From SIG454 sp045578465 (GTDB taxonomy: Bacteria; Bacillota; Clostridia; Monoglobales; Monoglobaceae), in contig JAZNKJ010000032.1 in the NCBI GenBank assembly GCA_045578465.1, positions 1 to 13,240 of the forward strand: DNA of 13,240 bases. The letters run 5' to 3'. Positions 6,645 to 13,240 of the stretch are shown piece by piece (the stretch's first letter is position 1; each line of letters starts with the position of its first letter). Position numbers and translations under genes: made by a program. A model generated the notes under the pieces. That model saw nothing but the letters and a program-made list of their open reading frames with translations. It was not told where the DNA came from and ran no database searches.

Positions 6645-7547
6645 TTAAAAACCTCCTAATATAACAGCACCCTCATTATCCGCTTTAAGAATACTAAGAT
6701 GCCAATTTTTCATTTTTTTATTTAAAACAGGGGTTGCCTTTTCGGAAAAAGCAGAGGCTCTGCCGTTTAAAATTCCGATAATGGTTGGCCCCGCGCCGCT
6801 CAGATAAACTCCGAGAGCTTTGTTATTATAACACAAATCAAATATTTCTCCCATTCCGGGAATAAATTTCTTTCTGTAATCCTGATGGAGTCTGTCTCCC
6901 ATAGAAACTCTTATATTTTCGTAATTCCCCGAAATAATGCTGGCGGTTAAAAGAGCGCTCCGCCCTAAATTAAACACCGCATCCTTATGGAAAACTTTTT
7001 CGGGAAGTGCCGCCCTTGACTTTTTGGTCTGCAAAAAGAAATCAGGAATGAAAGTTGCAAATTCCAAATCATCTTTAACGGGGGTAGAAATATAATTTAT
7101 CTTATGTTTTGATGGCACATTGACGCAGAAACCGCCGAAAACCGCAGGGGTAACATTGTCCCCGTGTCCCTCTATTTCTGCCGCCATATTGAGAAGCTCC
7201 TCTTTGCCAAAAGGATTTTCCAAAAGAGCATTAGCCGCGAAAAGACCGCCCACAATACTTGCGCTGCTGCTTCCGAGGCCCCTTGTTATTGGAATGTTGT
7301 TTTCCATAACAAGGCGGATATTAACCATATCCTCTCCCGCTTCTTTAAAAATTCTTTCCACGCATTTATAGATAAGGTTTTTATCGTTTTGGGGAAGAAA
7401 GCTCTCTCCCTCGCCCATAACCTTAACCTCTGTGGGTCCGTTTATTTTCTCAATGCCCACATAGTTATACATAGTAAGAGCAATGCCAAGGCTGTCAAAG
7501 CCCGCACCCATATTGGCACTTGTCGCGGGAACTCTCACCTTAATCAT
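6645..7547 (-). CDS. thrB: Homoserine kinase
   Basis: A 300-residue GHMP-family kinase that converts L-homoserine and ATP to O-phospho-L-homoserine. The family's N-terminal motif PATSANMGAGFDSLG is at 7-21, the ATP-binding loop PITRGLGSSSASIVG at 86-100, GHGDN at 127-131 and the C-terminal glycine motif LSGAGPT at 249-255. The length is normal. The ATG directly follows the hom stop codon (TAAATG), with only a modest ribosome binding site (AAGGGTGAT) in the end of hom, so translation is probably coupled. Threonine synthase, the next enzyme, is not in the window. Confidence 0.96.
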   Translation of the reverse strand: MIKVRVPATSANMGAGFDSLGIALTMYNYVGIEKINGPTEVKVMGEGESFLPQNDKNLIYKCVERIFKEAGEDMVNIRLVMENNIPITRGLGSSSASIVGGLFAANALLENPFGKEELLNMAAEIEGHGDNVTPAVFGGFCVNVPSKHKINYISTPVKDDLEFATFIPDFFLQTKKSRAALPEKVFHKDAVFNLGRSALLTASIISGNYENIRVSMGDRLHQDYRKKFIPGMGEIFDLCYNNKALGVYLSGAGPTIIGILNGRASAFSEKATPVLNKKMKNWHLSILKADNEGAVILGGF

Positions 7548-8747
7548 TTATATCACCCTTATTTTCCCTAAAACCTCGCAATTACTAAACGGCTCGCTCT
7601 TTAAAAGTTCATTAAGTTCTTCTTCGCTTACTGCTTTTGTTATGATTGCAAATTCATTATCTAAACCATCAAGCTTTGTAATCTTATAGCCTTTTAACTT
7701 ATCAGCATCGCCGGAAAGTCTTAAATAGTAAGGATATTTCTGAGCCTTGCCGTCTTTAAGATAATCCTCTTCTGCCTCGTTCCATAAAATACGGATATTT
7801 ATGTTTCTGTGCTTTGCAACATCAACAAGGTCGGATACCATTGCACTTGCGGTTGGGAGCTTTCCCGCTCCTCTGCCGTAGAACATAACATCCCCTAAGG
7901 ATTCGCCCTGCACCAGAATTCCATTAAATACATCGGAAATATTTGCAAGAGGGCTGTCTAAGTCAATAAACGCCGGGCAAACACGGGCAAAAACGCCTTT
8001 CTTTACCTTAACGCACTGACCAACAAGCTTAACACTGTATCCCATTGCCTGAGCATACTTTGCGTCTTCGGTTGTAATCTTTGTTATTCCCTCAGTTGGG
8101 ATTTTTTCGCAGTTTACATTCTTGCCGTAAGCCAAGGATGCAAGGATTGCAATCTTTCGGCAGGTGTCAATTCCCTCAACATCTGCTGTCGGGTCTTTTT
8201 CGGCATAACCCTTTTCCTGTGCCTCAGATAAAGCCTCCTGGAAGGATTTTCCGTTTTTAATCATCTGGGTTAAGATATAGTTTGTTGTTCCGTTTAAGAT
8301 ACCAACAATTCCTGTTATGTCATTTCCTGTAAGGCTTGAAATAAGAGGTCTTATAATAGGAATACCTCCGCCAACACTTGCCTCAAAGAGATAGTTTATG
8401 CTTTTTTCTTTGGCAATTTGCAAAAGCTCTGTGCCGTGCTTTGCAACAAGCTCCTTATTTGAAGAAACAACATGCTTTCCTGCTAAGAGAAGCTTTTTGG
8501 TAAATTCATAAGCAGGAACTGTTCCGCCCATGGCTTCGATAACCGCCTCAACCTCAGGGTCGTTTAAAATATCATTAAAATCCTTTGTAAAGCACTTATA
8601 TTCACTGTCAGGAAAATCACGAAGGTCGAGAATATATTTAACTTCAATTGTGTCGCCTGCTTTTTTTGCAATGTTTTTAGCGTTGGTTATAAGAAGCTCT
8701 CCAACTCCGCTTCCCACAACGCCGAAACCCATAATTGCAATTTTCAT
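7548..8747 (-). CDS. hom: Homoserine dehydrogenase
   Basis: A 399-residue NAD(P)H-dependent enzyme that reduces aspartate 4-semialdehyde to homoserine. The nucleotide-binding loop is GFGVVGSG (7-14) and the catalytic-region VVSSNKELVA is at 93-102 with K98. GILNGTTNYI (149-158) and YAEKDPTADVEGID (181-194) form the substrate-binding core typical of the family. A C-terminal ACT domain occupies about 338-399, as in the monofunctional Gram-positive type that is usually inhibited by threonine. It starts 25 bases after the DUF1015 gene, with AGAGGAT about nine bases before the ATG, and abuts thrB. All catalytic motifs look intact. Confidence 0.96.
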   Translation of the reverse strand: MKIAIMGFGVVGSGVGELLITNAKNIAKKAGDTIEVKYILDLRDFPDSEYKCFTKDFNDILNDPEVEAVIEAMGGTVPAYEFTKKLLLAGKHVVSSNKELVAKHGTELLQIAKEKSINYLFEASVGGGIPIIRPLISSLTGNDITGIVGILNGTTNYILTQMIKNGKSFQEALSEAQEKGYAEKDPTADVEGIDTCRKIAILASLAYGKNVNCEKIPTEGITKITTEDAKYAQAMGYSVKLVGQCVKVKKGVFARVCPAFIDLDSPLANISDVFNGILVQGESLGDVMFYGRGAGKLPTASAMVSDLVDVAKHRNINIRILWNEAEEDYLKDGKAQKYPYYLRLSGDADKLKGYKITKLDGLDNEFAIITKAVSEEELNELLKSEPFSNCEVLGKIRVI

Positions 8748-8772
8748 AGGTGTATCCTCTCTTTCTCAAGGT

Positions 8773-10080
8773 TTAAAACTTGTTTATAACAATACCTGTA
8801 ACCAATTTCGGCCAGAAATATGTCGATTTCTGAGGCATTTTCTCGTTTGCAAGAGAAACCTCTTTGATTTCTGCAACGCTTGTTGCGTTGATTAAGAATG
8901 AACACTGATACTCTCCGCTTTTAACCGCCTCAATTGCTTCCTTTGCGTCTCTTGTGTAGAAAAGGTTTTTCTGGTTTGCCATATTTGCGCTGTCAATTCC
9001 AAAAAATCTCTCTAAAACAAGAGTATGAAGAAGTGTTACATCAAGGTTTTTATAAGCTGACGACATATCTGTTATATAATTGTTTATAGCATCAGTATTT
9101 TTAAGTTCGAAACGGTAATAATAATCTTTGCCGGTATAAAGGGCAAAGCATTTTTCGTCTAAAACTGAGGAGATTTTTTCCATTATTATTTCGGCATAAT
9201 CCCCTTCTGTAAAGTAAATCTTTGATACCGCAAAATCCTCTGTTAAACAGCTTGTTATAACATTTTCGTCAAACTCAGGAAGATTTTTAATCATTCTGTG
9301 GGTTGGGAAAACCAAAAGTCCACTGTCTTCCATTGAGGTAAGCATCATCATAACATAATCATAAGGCATATTCTTTGCATCGGGGTTTTCCTCTCTCTTC
9401 TTGTTACGGAAGTTAAGAGCGGTCTCGTATCTGTGGTGCCCGTCTGCTATAAATAACTGCTTATTCTTAAACTGCTCGCTTATCTTTGCAGTTTTTTCGC
9501 TGTCAGAGATAATCCAGATATTCTGGGTTATGTTATCGTCTGTAACAAAGGAAACATCAGGCTCTCCCTTTGAATACTCTGTAATAAGCTTTTCAACAGC
9601 CTTATCCTCATCAAGATAGAGAGAATAAATCTGGCTGAGGTTTGCATCGGTTGTGCTCATTAAATCAAATCTGTCGGTCTTTGCCTTTGATAAAGTGTTC
9701 TCGTGAGGAAGAACAATTTTCTTGTCAAATTCCACAATCTCGACCAAGGAAATTATTCCTTTAAGAGAAATTGGAGTTCTGTTATATTCAAAAACCTGTT
9801 CATAAATATAGAAAGCAGGCTTTTCATCCTTTTTAAGAATACCCTTTTCTATCCAGGAGGCAAACATCTCTCCTGCACGGGTATATTTATTACTTTTCTC
9901 ATCGTCAGTTTCGTAAGTCTTTCCATAGTCAACCCTGACAATGTTATATTCGCTTTTTTCATAAAGAGCATCCTGCTGCTCAGGGGAAATTATATCGTAA
10001 GGAGGGGCAGTAACATCATTAAGATTACCAACCAACTCTGTATTATACCGAAGTCCTTTAAAGGGTATTACATTTGCCAT
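8773..10080 (-). CDS. DUF1015 family protein heading the threonine operon
   Basis: A 435-residue cytoplasmic protein of the conserved DUF1015 family. Recognisable blocks are the N-terminal V-I-P-F-K-G-L-R followed by VTAPPYDII (23-31), LPHENT near 124-129 with KTDR at 134-137, the central FIADGHHRYETA (210-221) and the C-terminal MPQKSTYFWPK (415-425). The length is normal for the family. No function can be assigned with certainty. The D-G-H-H-R box recalls the motif of ParB/Srx-fold serine kinases (SerK, SbnI), and from memory DUF1015 genes often sit beside serine biosynthesis genes. Here it is the first gene of the hom-thrB-lysC operon, with AGGAGG (10089-10094) eight bases before the ATG and its own promoter. 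A role in serine or homoserine metabolism is an inference. Confidence 0.9.
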   Translation of the reverse strand: MANVIPFKGLRYNTELVGNLNDVTAPPYDIISPEQQDALYEKSEYNIVRVDYGKTYETDDEKSNKYTRAGEMFASWIEKGILKKDEKPAFYIYEQVFEYNRTPISLKGIISLVEIVEFDKKIVLPHENTLSKAKTDRFDLMSTTDANLSQIYSLYLDEDKAVEKLITEYSKGEPDVSFVTDDNITQNIWIISDSEKTAKISEQFKNKQLFIADGHHRYETALNFRNKKREENPDAKNMPYDYVMMMLTSMEDSGLLVFPTHRMIKNLPEFDENVITSCLTEDFAVSKIYFTEGDYAEIIMEKISSVLDEKCFALYTGKDYYYRFELKNTDAINNYITDMSSAYKNLDVTLLHTLVLERFFGIDSANMANQKNLFYTRDAKEAIEAVKSGEYQCSFLINATSVAEIKEVSLANEKMPQKSTYFWPKLVTGIVINKF

Positions 10081-10116
10081 AATTCTTGCCTCCTAAAAAA
10101 TAATTCTGTTCTTACC

Positions 10117-10145
10117 ATAATACACCAAAACTCGAAAATAGTCAA
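10117..10145 (-). promoter_or_regulatory. Sigma-A promoter of the DUF1015-hom-thrB-lysC operon
   Basis: Minus-strand -35 TTGACT (10145-10140), a 17-base spacer and -10 TATTAT (10122-10117). The expected leader to the ATG at 10080 is only about 30 bases, so there is no room for a T-box or leader-peptide attenuator. Control is more likely by repressor or by ACT-domain feedback. Confidence 0.85.
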
Positions 10146-10152
10146 GGAATAT

Positions 10153-10180
10153 CTGACATTTCGGCAATTTTTAGTAAATT
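10153..10180 (+). promoter_or_regulatory. Possible divergent promoter for the PRC-barrel gene
   Basis: CTGACA (10153-10158), a 16-base spacer and TAAATT (10175-10180) form the best plus-strand candidate in the 131-base divergent region. The match is modest. Its -35 lies just 8 bases from the -35 of the opposing DUF1015 promoter, so the two could compete for RNA polymerase. Confidence 0.35.
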
Positions 10181-10211
10181 TATAAAAAAATGTCCCACGA
10201 AAGGAAATCCA

Positions 10212-10643
10212 ATGATAAAAAATGCAAGAAAAATCATAAACACAAAGGTCTTCCATGATGGCACGGGGAAGTATCTCGGGAAAATCTCGGATGTAGCTTT
10301 TTCAGGGGAGAAGCTTAAAGGCTATTATGTTTCAAGCGACAGCATTGTCCCTCTTTTGAGTATGGTTTTCCCTTCTTCTGTTACAGCATATAAAAAGGGC
10401 AAAATTTTCGTCAGGGAAGTCTCCCCTTCTTCCTCTGACTTTATAACTTTTAAAAAAAATATCTCCCACCAGAGTTTTTTCTCGGGAGAGCGAAAAATCG
10501 GCAAAGGACGGGATATGCTTTTTGACTTTGAAACGGGAGAAATCGAAGGGTTTTTATATTCAGAAAATATTTTTAAACGGCCCTCTTATTTAGATATAAA
10601 TAAAATAAAAATAAACGGAAAAAATATAAATGTAAGAAATTAA
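10212..10643 (+). CDS. PRC-barrel-like protein (143 aa), function unknown
   Basis: A small soluble protein whose pattern suggests two PRC-barrel-like halves. Residues 5-50 read A-R-K-I-I-N-T-K-V-F, G-K-Y-L-G-K-I-S-D-V-A-F and G-Y-Y-V; residues 94-118 read R-K-I-G-K-G-R-D-M-L-F-D and G-E-I-E-G-F-L-Y. This resembles the strand-turn-strand pattern of PRC-barrel proteins such as YlmC/YmxH. Family members bind RNA or protein partners or serve in photosynthetic reaction centres; no specific role can be assigned here. The start has AAGGA (10201-10205) six bases upstream. The stop is followed within 15 bases by the 44-codon gene, whose ribosome binding site overlaps the stop region, so the two are probably co-translated. 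The gene is transcribed away from DUF1015. Confidence 0.75.
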   Translation: MIKNARKIINTKVFHDGTGKYLGKISDVAFSGEKLKGYYVSSDSIVPLLSMVFPSSVTAYKKGKIFVREVSPSSSDFITFKKNISHQSFFSGERKIGKGRDMLFDFETGEIEGFLYSENIFKRPSYLDINKIKINGKNINVRN

Positions 10644-10657
10644 AAGGAGGCAAAAAA

Positions 10658-10792
10658 ATGAAATTTGTAGTAGGCGTTATTGCAGGGGCATCTATTGCAG
10701 CAGGAGCTATGATGATGACAGACCCTGCCTATATGAAAAGAATGAAGAAAAAATACAAATGCGCAAAACGAATGATGCACAATATGATGTAA
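10658..10792 (+). CDS. 44-residue single-span membrane peptide
   Basis: The ATG at 10658 is preceded seven bases upstream by a strong AAAGGAGG. The product starts M-K-F-V-V-G-V-I-A-G-A-S-I-A-A-G-A, a glycine/alanine-rich membrane helix with small-residue spacing that favours helix packing. A strongly basic, methionine-rich tail follows (residues 26-44: K-R-M-K-K-K-Y-K, then K-R-M-M-H-N-M-M). The layout resembles YtxH-type small envelope proteins, though it is shorter and I cannot assign a family. It is coupled to the PRC-barrel gene and ends at the shared terminator, so the two may act together at the membrane; that is inference. Confidence 0.75.
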   Translation: MKFVVGVIAGASIAAGAMMMTDPAYMKRMKKKYKCAKRMMHNMM

Positions 10793-10793
10793 A

Positions 10794-10820
10794 AAAAGGT
10801 GTGGAAAATCCACACCTTTT
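10794..10820. terminator. Bidirectional terminator between the membrane peptide and rubredoxin genes
   Basis: A 12-bp stem (10794-10805 with 10809-10820, core GGTGTGG/CCACACC) and a three-base loop. On the minus strand it is followed by T7 (the A run 10791-10797), ending the rubredoxin transcript. On plus it is followed by TTTTATTTTATT, ending the PRC-barrel transcript. It starts 1 base after the TAA at 10792. Confidence 0.88.
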
Positions 10821-10823
10821 ATT

Positions 10824-10979
10824 TTATTCTTCTTCGAAAGCGTCTTTACCGAGGCCGCAAACAGGGCAAACCCAGTCTTCGCTAACTTCTTCCCATGGTG
10901 TTCCAGGAGCGATTCCGTTATCAGGATCTCCTAAGCTAGGGTCATAAACATAGCCGCAAGGGCAAACATATTTTTTCAT
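10824..10979 (-). CDS. Rubredoxin with a shortened first cysteine pair
   Basis: A 51-residue one-iron electron carrier. The body matches clostridial rubredoxins: Y-V-Y-D-P near 10-14, GDPDNGIAPGT (17-27), W29 and the second metal pair DWVCPVCG (35-42). The first pair reads Y-V-C-P-C-G-Y (4-10), so the cysteines are separated by one residue (C6-P-C8) instead of the usual two. I checked the codons (TGC CCT TGC GGC). The AAGGAGAGAT ribosome binding site lies just before the ATG, and a promoter stands at 11013-11042. In anaerobes rubredoxin carries electrons to oxygen- and peroxide-reducing enzymes such as rubrerythrin; none is nearby in this window. Confidence 0.9.
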   Translation of the reverse strand: MKKYVCPCGYVYDPSLGDPDNGIAPGTPWEEVSEDWVCPVCGLGKDAFEEE

Positions 10980-11012
10980 TTTTATCTCTCCTTACTTAAA
11001 TTTGATAGTTAT

Positions 11013-11042
11013 ATTTTACCACATTCATTTTTCCCTTGTCAA
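11013..11042 (-). promoter_or_regulatory. Sigma-A promoter of the rubredoxin gene
   Basis: Minus-strand -35 TTGACA (11042-11037), an 18-base spacer and -10 TAAAAT (11018-11013). The -35 begins only 6 bases after the stop of the ECF S-component gene. No terminator separates them, so rubredoxin may also be read from upstream. Confidence 0.8.
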
Positions 11043-11048
11043 TAAATT

Positions 11049-11822
11049 TTATACTTTATTGATTTTCTTTGTTGCCATCAAGATCGCGCTTACGCAAATC
11101 ATTGAAGCAATAATTTCAAGGCATCCGTTAACCGTAACAATTCCTATAACAAAATCCATAAAGGATTTGCCCATAATTCCGCCTGCGGAAAAAGCTCCGC
11201 CCTTGCCGAAGATAAGCCATACAAATATGAGAAAGAAAAGCGTATTTGTAAAGGAACCAACAGCCCCTGTTACGGCATAGGTTATGTCACCTCTTTTGCT
11301 CTTTGCGAGGATAACGAAAAGCCCGATAAGTAACAAAAGAGCCACTCCCATTATCACGATAAATTCTCTGCCTATTATATACTGTCTCATAAGATTTCCG
11401 AAAAGCAGATATAAAAGTGTTCCGATTGCGCCGATGATTATATACTTAACGGCATTACCCCTCTTTTTGAGGAATTTCGCCGTATAATAAGGCACAACTC
11501 CAACTAAAATTCTTGGAACAAAGCAGATAATAAGGCTTAACCAACTTGTTTTAACCTCAGGAGTGAGGCTATACCAGGGAACAAAGAAAAATGATGTAAG
11601 CCCTGGGTTGATTGTGTTGTTGATAAGACTTGTAAGACCGAAAATGAGACCTAAAATCGCGCCCTTTTTCGGCCCTAAGGTTACAGAGCCGACTATAACG
11701 GGAATCTGAATCAATGTGATTTTTACCACCCACGGGATATACCCAAGTGGAGTAAATGTCATTAAAACGATTATCGCGGAAAACAGCGATAAAATTACCA
11801 TATCTTTTGTGTTGTTTTTCAT
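11049..11822 (-). CDS. ECF transporter substrate-binding (S) component, enlarged
   Basis: A 257-residue integral membrane protein. Its first part is typical of ECF S components of the PF12822 type: the first helix up to about 22, F-T-P-L-G-Y-I-P, the I-P-V-I-V-G segment, L-G-P-K-K-G-A-I-L-G-L-I-F-G-L-T-S (49-65), and F-V-P-R-I-L-V-G-V-V (101-110). The later G-A-V-G-S-F-T-N-T (186-194) is also usual. S components capture a vitamin or other micronutrient and join the shared EcfA/EcfA'/EcfT module, which is absent here and presumably encoded elsewhere. Residues about 125-175 add extra hydrophobic segments, giving roughly eight helices instead of six. The substrate is unknown; pantothenate-type family members look similar. 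It starts 62 bases after metG, with GGAGGGA before the ATG, so the two are probably co-transcribed. Confidence 0.88.
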   Translation of the reverse strand: MKNNTKDMVILSLFSAIIVLMTFTPLGYIPWVVKITLIQIPVIVGSVTLGPKKGAILGLIFGLTSLINNTINPGLTSFFFVPWYSLTPEVKTSWLSLIICFVPRILVGVVPYYTAKFLKKRGNAVKYIIIGAIGTLLYLLFGNLMRQYIIGREFIVIMGVALLLLIGLFVILAKSKRGDITYAVTGAVGSFTNTLFFLIFVWLIFGKGGAFSAGGIMGKSFMDFVIGIVTVNGCLEIIASMICVSAILMATKKINKV

Positions 11823-11884
11823 AAAAATCCCTCCGTCCCTGCCAATTAAATGGTCAGTGCTTTCATTTTTATATATTTTTAATT

Positions 11885-13240
11885 TTATACTATTTTTGCC
11901 CCTGACTGGATGTCACTTTCAACTGTTGTTACGACTAATTTGCCGTCGTGTTCAGCTGAGAGAATCATTCCGCAGGATTCATACCCCATCATCTTTCTTG
12001 GTGGGAGATTTGCGATAAATAAAAGGTTTTTGCCGATTAAGTCCTCAGGCTTATAATACTTGGCAATTCCTGATAAAATCTGTCTTGTTTCGGAGCCAAC
12101 TTCAAGAGTAAATCGGAGTAGTTTATTTGACTTTGGAACAGCCTCACACTCTAAAACCTTACCTACTCTTATATCCATTTCCAAGAACTTTTCAAAATCA
12201 ATATCCTTTGCAAATGGCTCAATTTCGATTTTTTCTTCGGGAACAGCGAACTCTTCTTCAAGCTCTGCCATTTTCTTTTCAGCGTCAATTCTTGCAAAGA
12301 GAGGAGTTGCTTCGCCGATTTTCTCTCCTGCTTTAAGATTTCCGAAAGTGAGAGAATCATAAGATAGGTCGGAAAATCCCATTTGATTTGCGATTTTCTC
12401 CCCTGTTTCAGGCATAAATGGTGTTATGAGTGATGCGATAAAGCGGATTGCTTCTAAGAGGTTATACATAACATCTGCCAAAACATCCTTCTTCTCTTCG
12501 TCCTTTGCAAGTGCCCAAGGCATTGTTTCGTCAATATATTTATTGGCTCTTCCTGCAATTGCCATAACCGCACCCAAGGAGTCAGAAACACGAAGTTCTT
12601 CCATAAATTTAGCGGCATTTTCTTTTGCCTCGTTGCAAGTTGCGATTAAATCCTCGTCAAATTCTGTTTTTGAAGAAGTGCTTGGAATAACGCCGTCAAA
12701 ATATTTATTAACGATTGCGGCGGTTCTGTTAACAAGGTTTCCTAATGTGTTAGCAAGGTCAGTATTAAATGAAGAAATAATCTTTTCATAGGTTATTGTT
12801 CCGTCCTGAGCGAAAGGCATTTCGCGAAGAAGATAATATCTAACAGCGTCAACCCCGAAATGACGAACCAAATCGTCTGCATAGATAACATTTCCCAAAG
12901 ACTTGCTCATCTTATCTGTGCCGTTTAAGAGCCACGGATGACCGAAAATCTGTTTAGGGAGCGGTTCTCCGAGAGCCATTAAAATAATCGGCCAATAAAT
13001 CGTATGGAATCTCAAAATATCCTTACCGATAATATGAACATCAGCAGGCCAGTATTTTTCGTAAAGCTCGCCCTTTTTATCAGGAGTATAGCCAAGAGCA
13101 TTTATATAATTGCTGAGGGCATCAATCCATACATAAACAACATGCTTATCGTCAAAGGTAACAGGAACGCCCCAGTCAAAGCTTGTTCGGGATACGCAAA
13201 GGTCCTGAATACCGGGCTTTATGAAATTGTTTACCATTTC
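11885..13240 (-). CDS. metG: Methionyl-tRNA synthetase, C-terminal two-thirds (partial)
   Basis: The frame is open to the right edge, so about 200 N-terminal residues with the HIGH motif lie outside; 450-451 residues are seen. The class I catalytic core shows V-Y-V-W-I-D-A-L-S-N-Y, H-I-I-G-K-D-I-L-R-F-H and the ATP-binding K-M-S-K-S-L-G-N (109-116 of the visible part). The anticodon-binding helical domain follows. The last 110 residues form a Trbp111-type tRNA-binding OB domain (M-D-I-R-V-G-K-V, S-G-I-A-K-Y-Y, N-L-P-P-R-K-M-M-G-Y-E-S), the appended dimerisation domain common in bacterial MetRS. It charges tRNA-Met. No terminator lies between its stop and the ECF gene. Confidence 0.97.
   Translation of the reverse strand, partial: EMVNNFIKPGIQDLCVSRTSFDWGVPVTFDDKHVVYVWIDALSNYINALGYTPDKKGELYEKYWPADVHIIGKDILRFHTIYWPIILMALGEPLPKQIFGHPWLLNGTDKMSKSLGNVIYADDLVRHFGVDAVRYYLLREMPFAQDGTITYEKIISSFNTDLANTLGNLVNRTAAIVNKYFDGVIPSTSSKTEFDEDLIATCNEAKENAAKFMEELRVSDSLGAVMAIAGRANKYIDETMPWALAKDEEKKDVLADVMYNLLEAIRFIASLITPFMPETGEKIANQMGFSDLSYDSLTFGNLKAGEKIGEATPLFARIDAEKKMAELEEEFAVPEEKIEIEPFAKDIDFEKFLEMDIRVGKVLECEAVPKSNKLLRFTLEVGSETRQILSGIAKYYKPEDLIGKNLLFIANLPPRKMMGYESCGMILSAEHDGKLVVTTVESDIQSGAKIV

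Noticed and set aside
10068..10256. Minus-strand 62-codon frame across the divergent promoter region
   Set aside because: It overlaps both the DUF1015 promoter and the start of the PRC-barrel gene, and its product has no recognisable pattern.
10759..10947. Plus-strand 62-codon frame over the terminator and rubredoxin
   Set aside because: It overlaps the 44-codon gene, crosses the two-way terminator and reads antisense through a clear rubredoxin.
11823..11884. Possible riboswitch before the ECF S-component gene
   Set aside because: Only 62 AT-rich bases separate it from metG, too short for the common vitamin or S-box riboswitches, and no strong stem is visible.
1..13240. CRISPR array, tRNA/rRNA genes, insertion sequences or prophage genes
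   Set aside because: No spaced direct repeats, cloverleaf, rRNA-like sequence, transposase, integrase or terminal inverted repeats were seen on either strand.

Overview
The window looks like chromosomal DNA of a low-GC, anaerobic Gram-positive bacterium, most likely an uncultured member of the Clostridia. The evidence is the AT-rich codon use, strong AGGAGG-type ribosome binding sites, sigma-A promoters with near-consensus boxes, a rubredoxin, an energy-coupling-factor (ECF) vitamin-type S component and a Bacillus-style aspartokinase with an internal start. I see no IS element, phage gene, tRNA, rRNA or CRISPR array. The gene density and uniform style suggest core genome. No gene-free stretch exceeds about 145 bases.

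Layout. Bases 1-255 (+) are the 3' end of a penicillin-binding protein transpeptidase, closed by a two-way terminator at 273-293. Facing it on the minus strand is a tightly packed three-gene set (296-4946, read right to left): an amidohydrolase-2 family enzyme, a LeuA-like protein that has lost the metal-binding His-x-His of its family, and an 813-residue fusion of a sugar-isomerase-type TIM barrel to an acyl-CoA synthetase. An 86-residue membrane protein with an excellent promoter (5322-5350) and a perfect hairpin (4986-5012) stand just upstream. This set is the best candidate for an undescribed pathway.

Bases 5391-10145 (minus) form a clean operon with its own promoter and terminator: DUF1015 protein, homoserine dehydrogenase (hom), homoserine kinase (thrB) and aspartokinase (lysC). 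These supply aspartyl-phosphate and carry homoserine to O-phosphohomoserine for threonine. The DUF1015 protein is the unexplained partner. Threonine synthase and aspartate-semialdehyde dehydrogenase are not in the window.

Bases 10212-10792 (+) hold a PRC-barrel-like protein and a 44-residue membrane peptide, probably translated from one message. They converge on a small rubredoxin (10824-10979, minus) with an unusual first cysteine pair, sharing a two-way terminator. The right end (minus) is a large ECF S component next to the 3' two-thirds of methionyl-tRNA synthetase, which runs off the edge.
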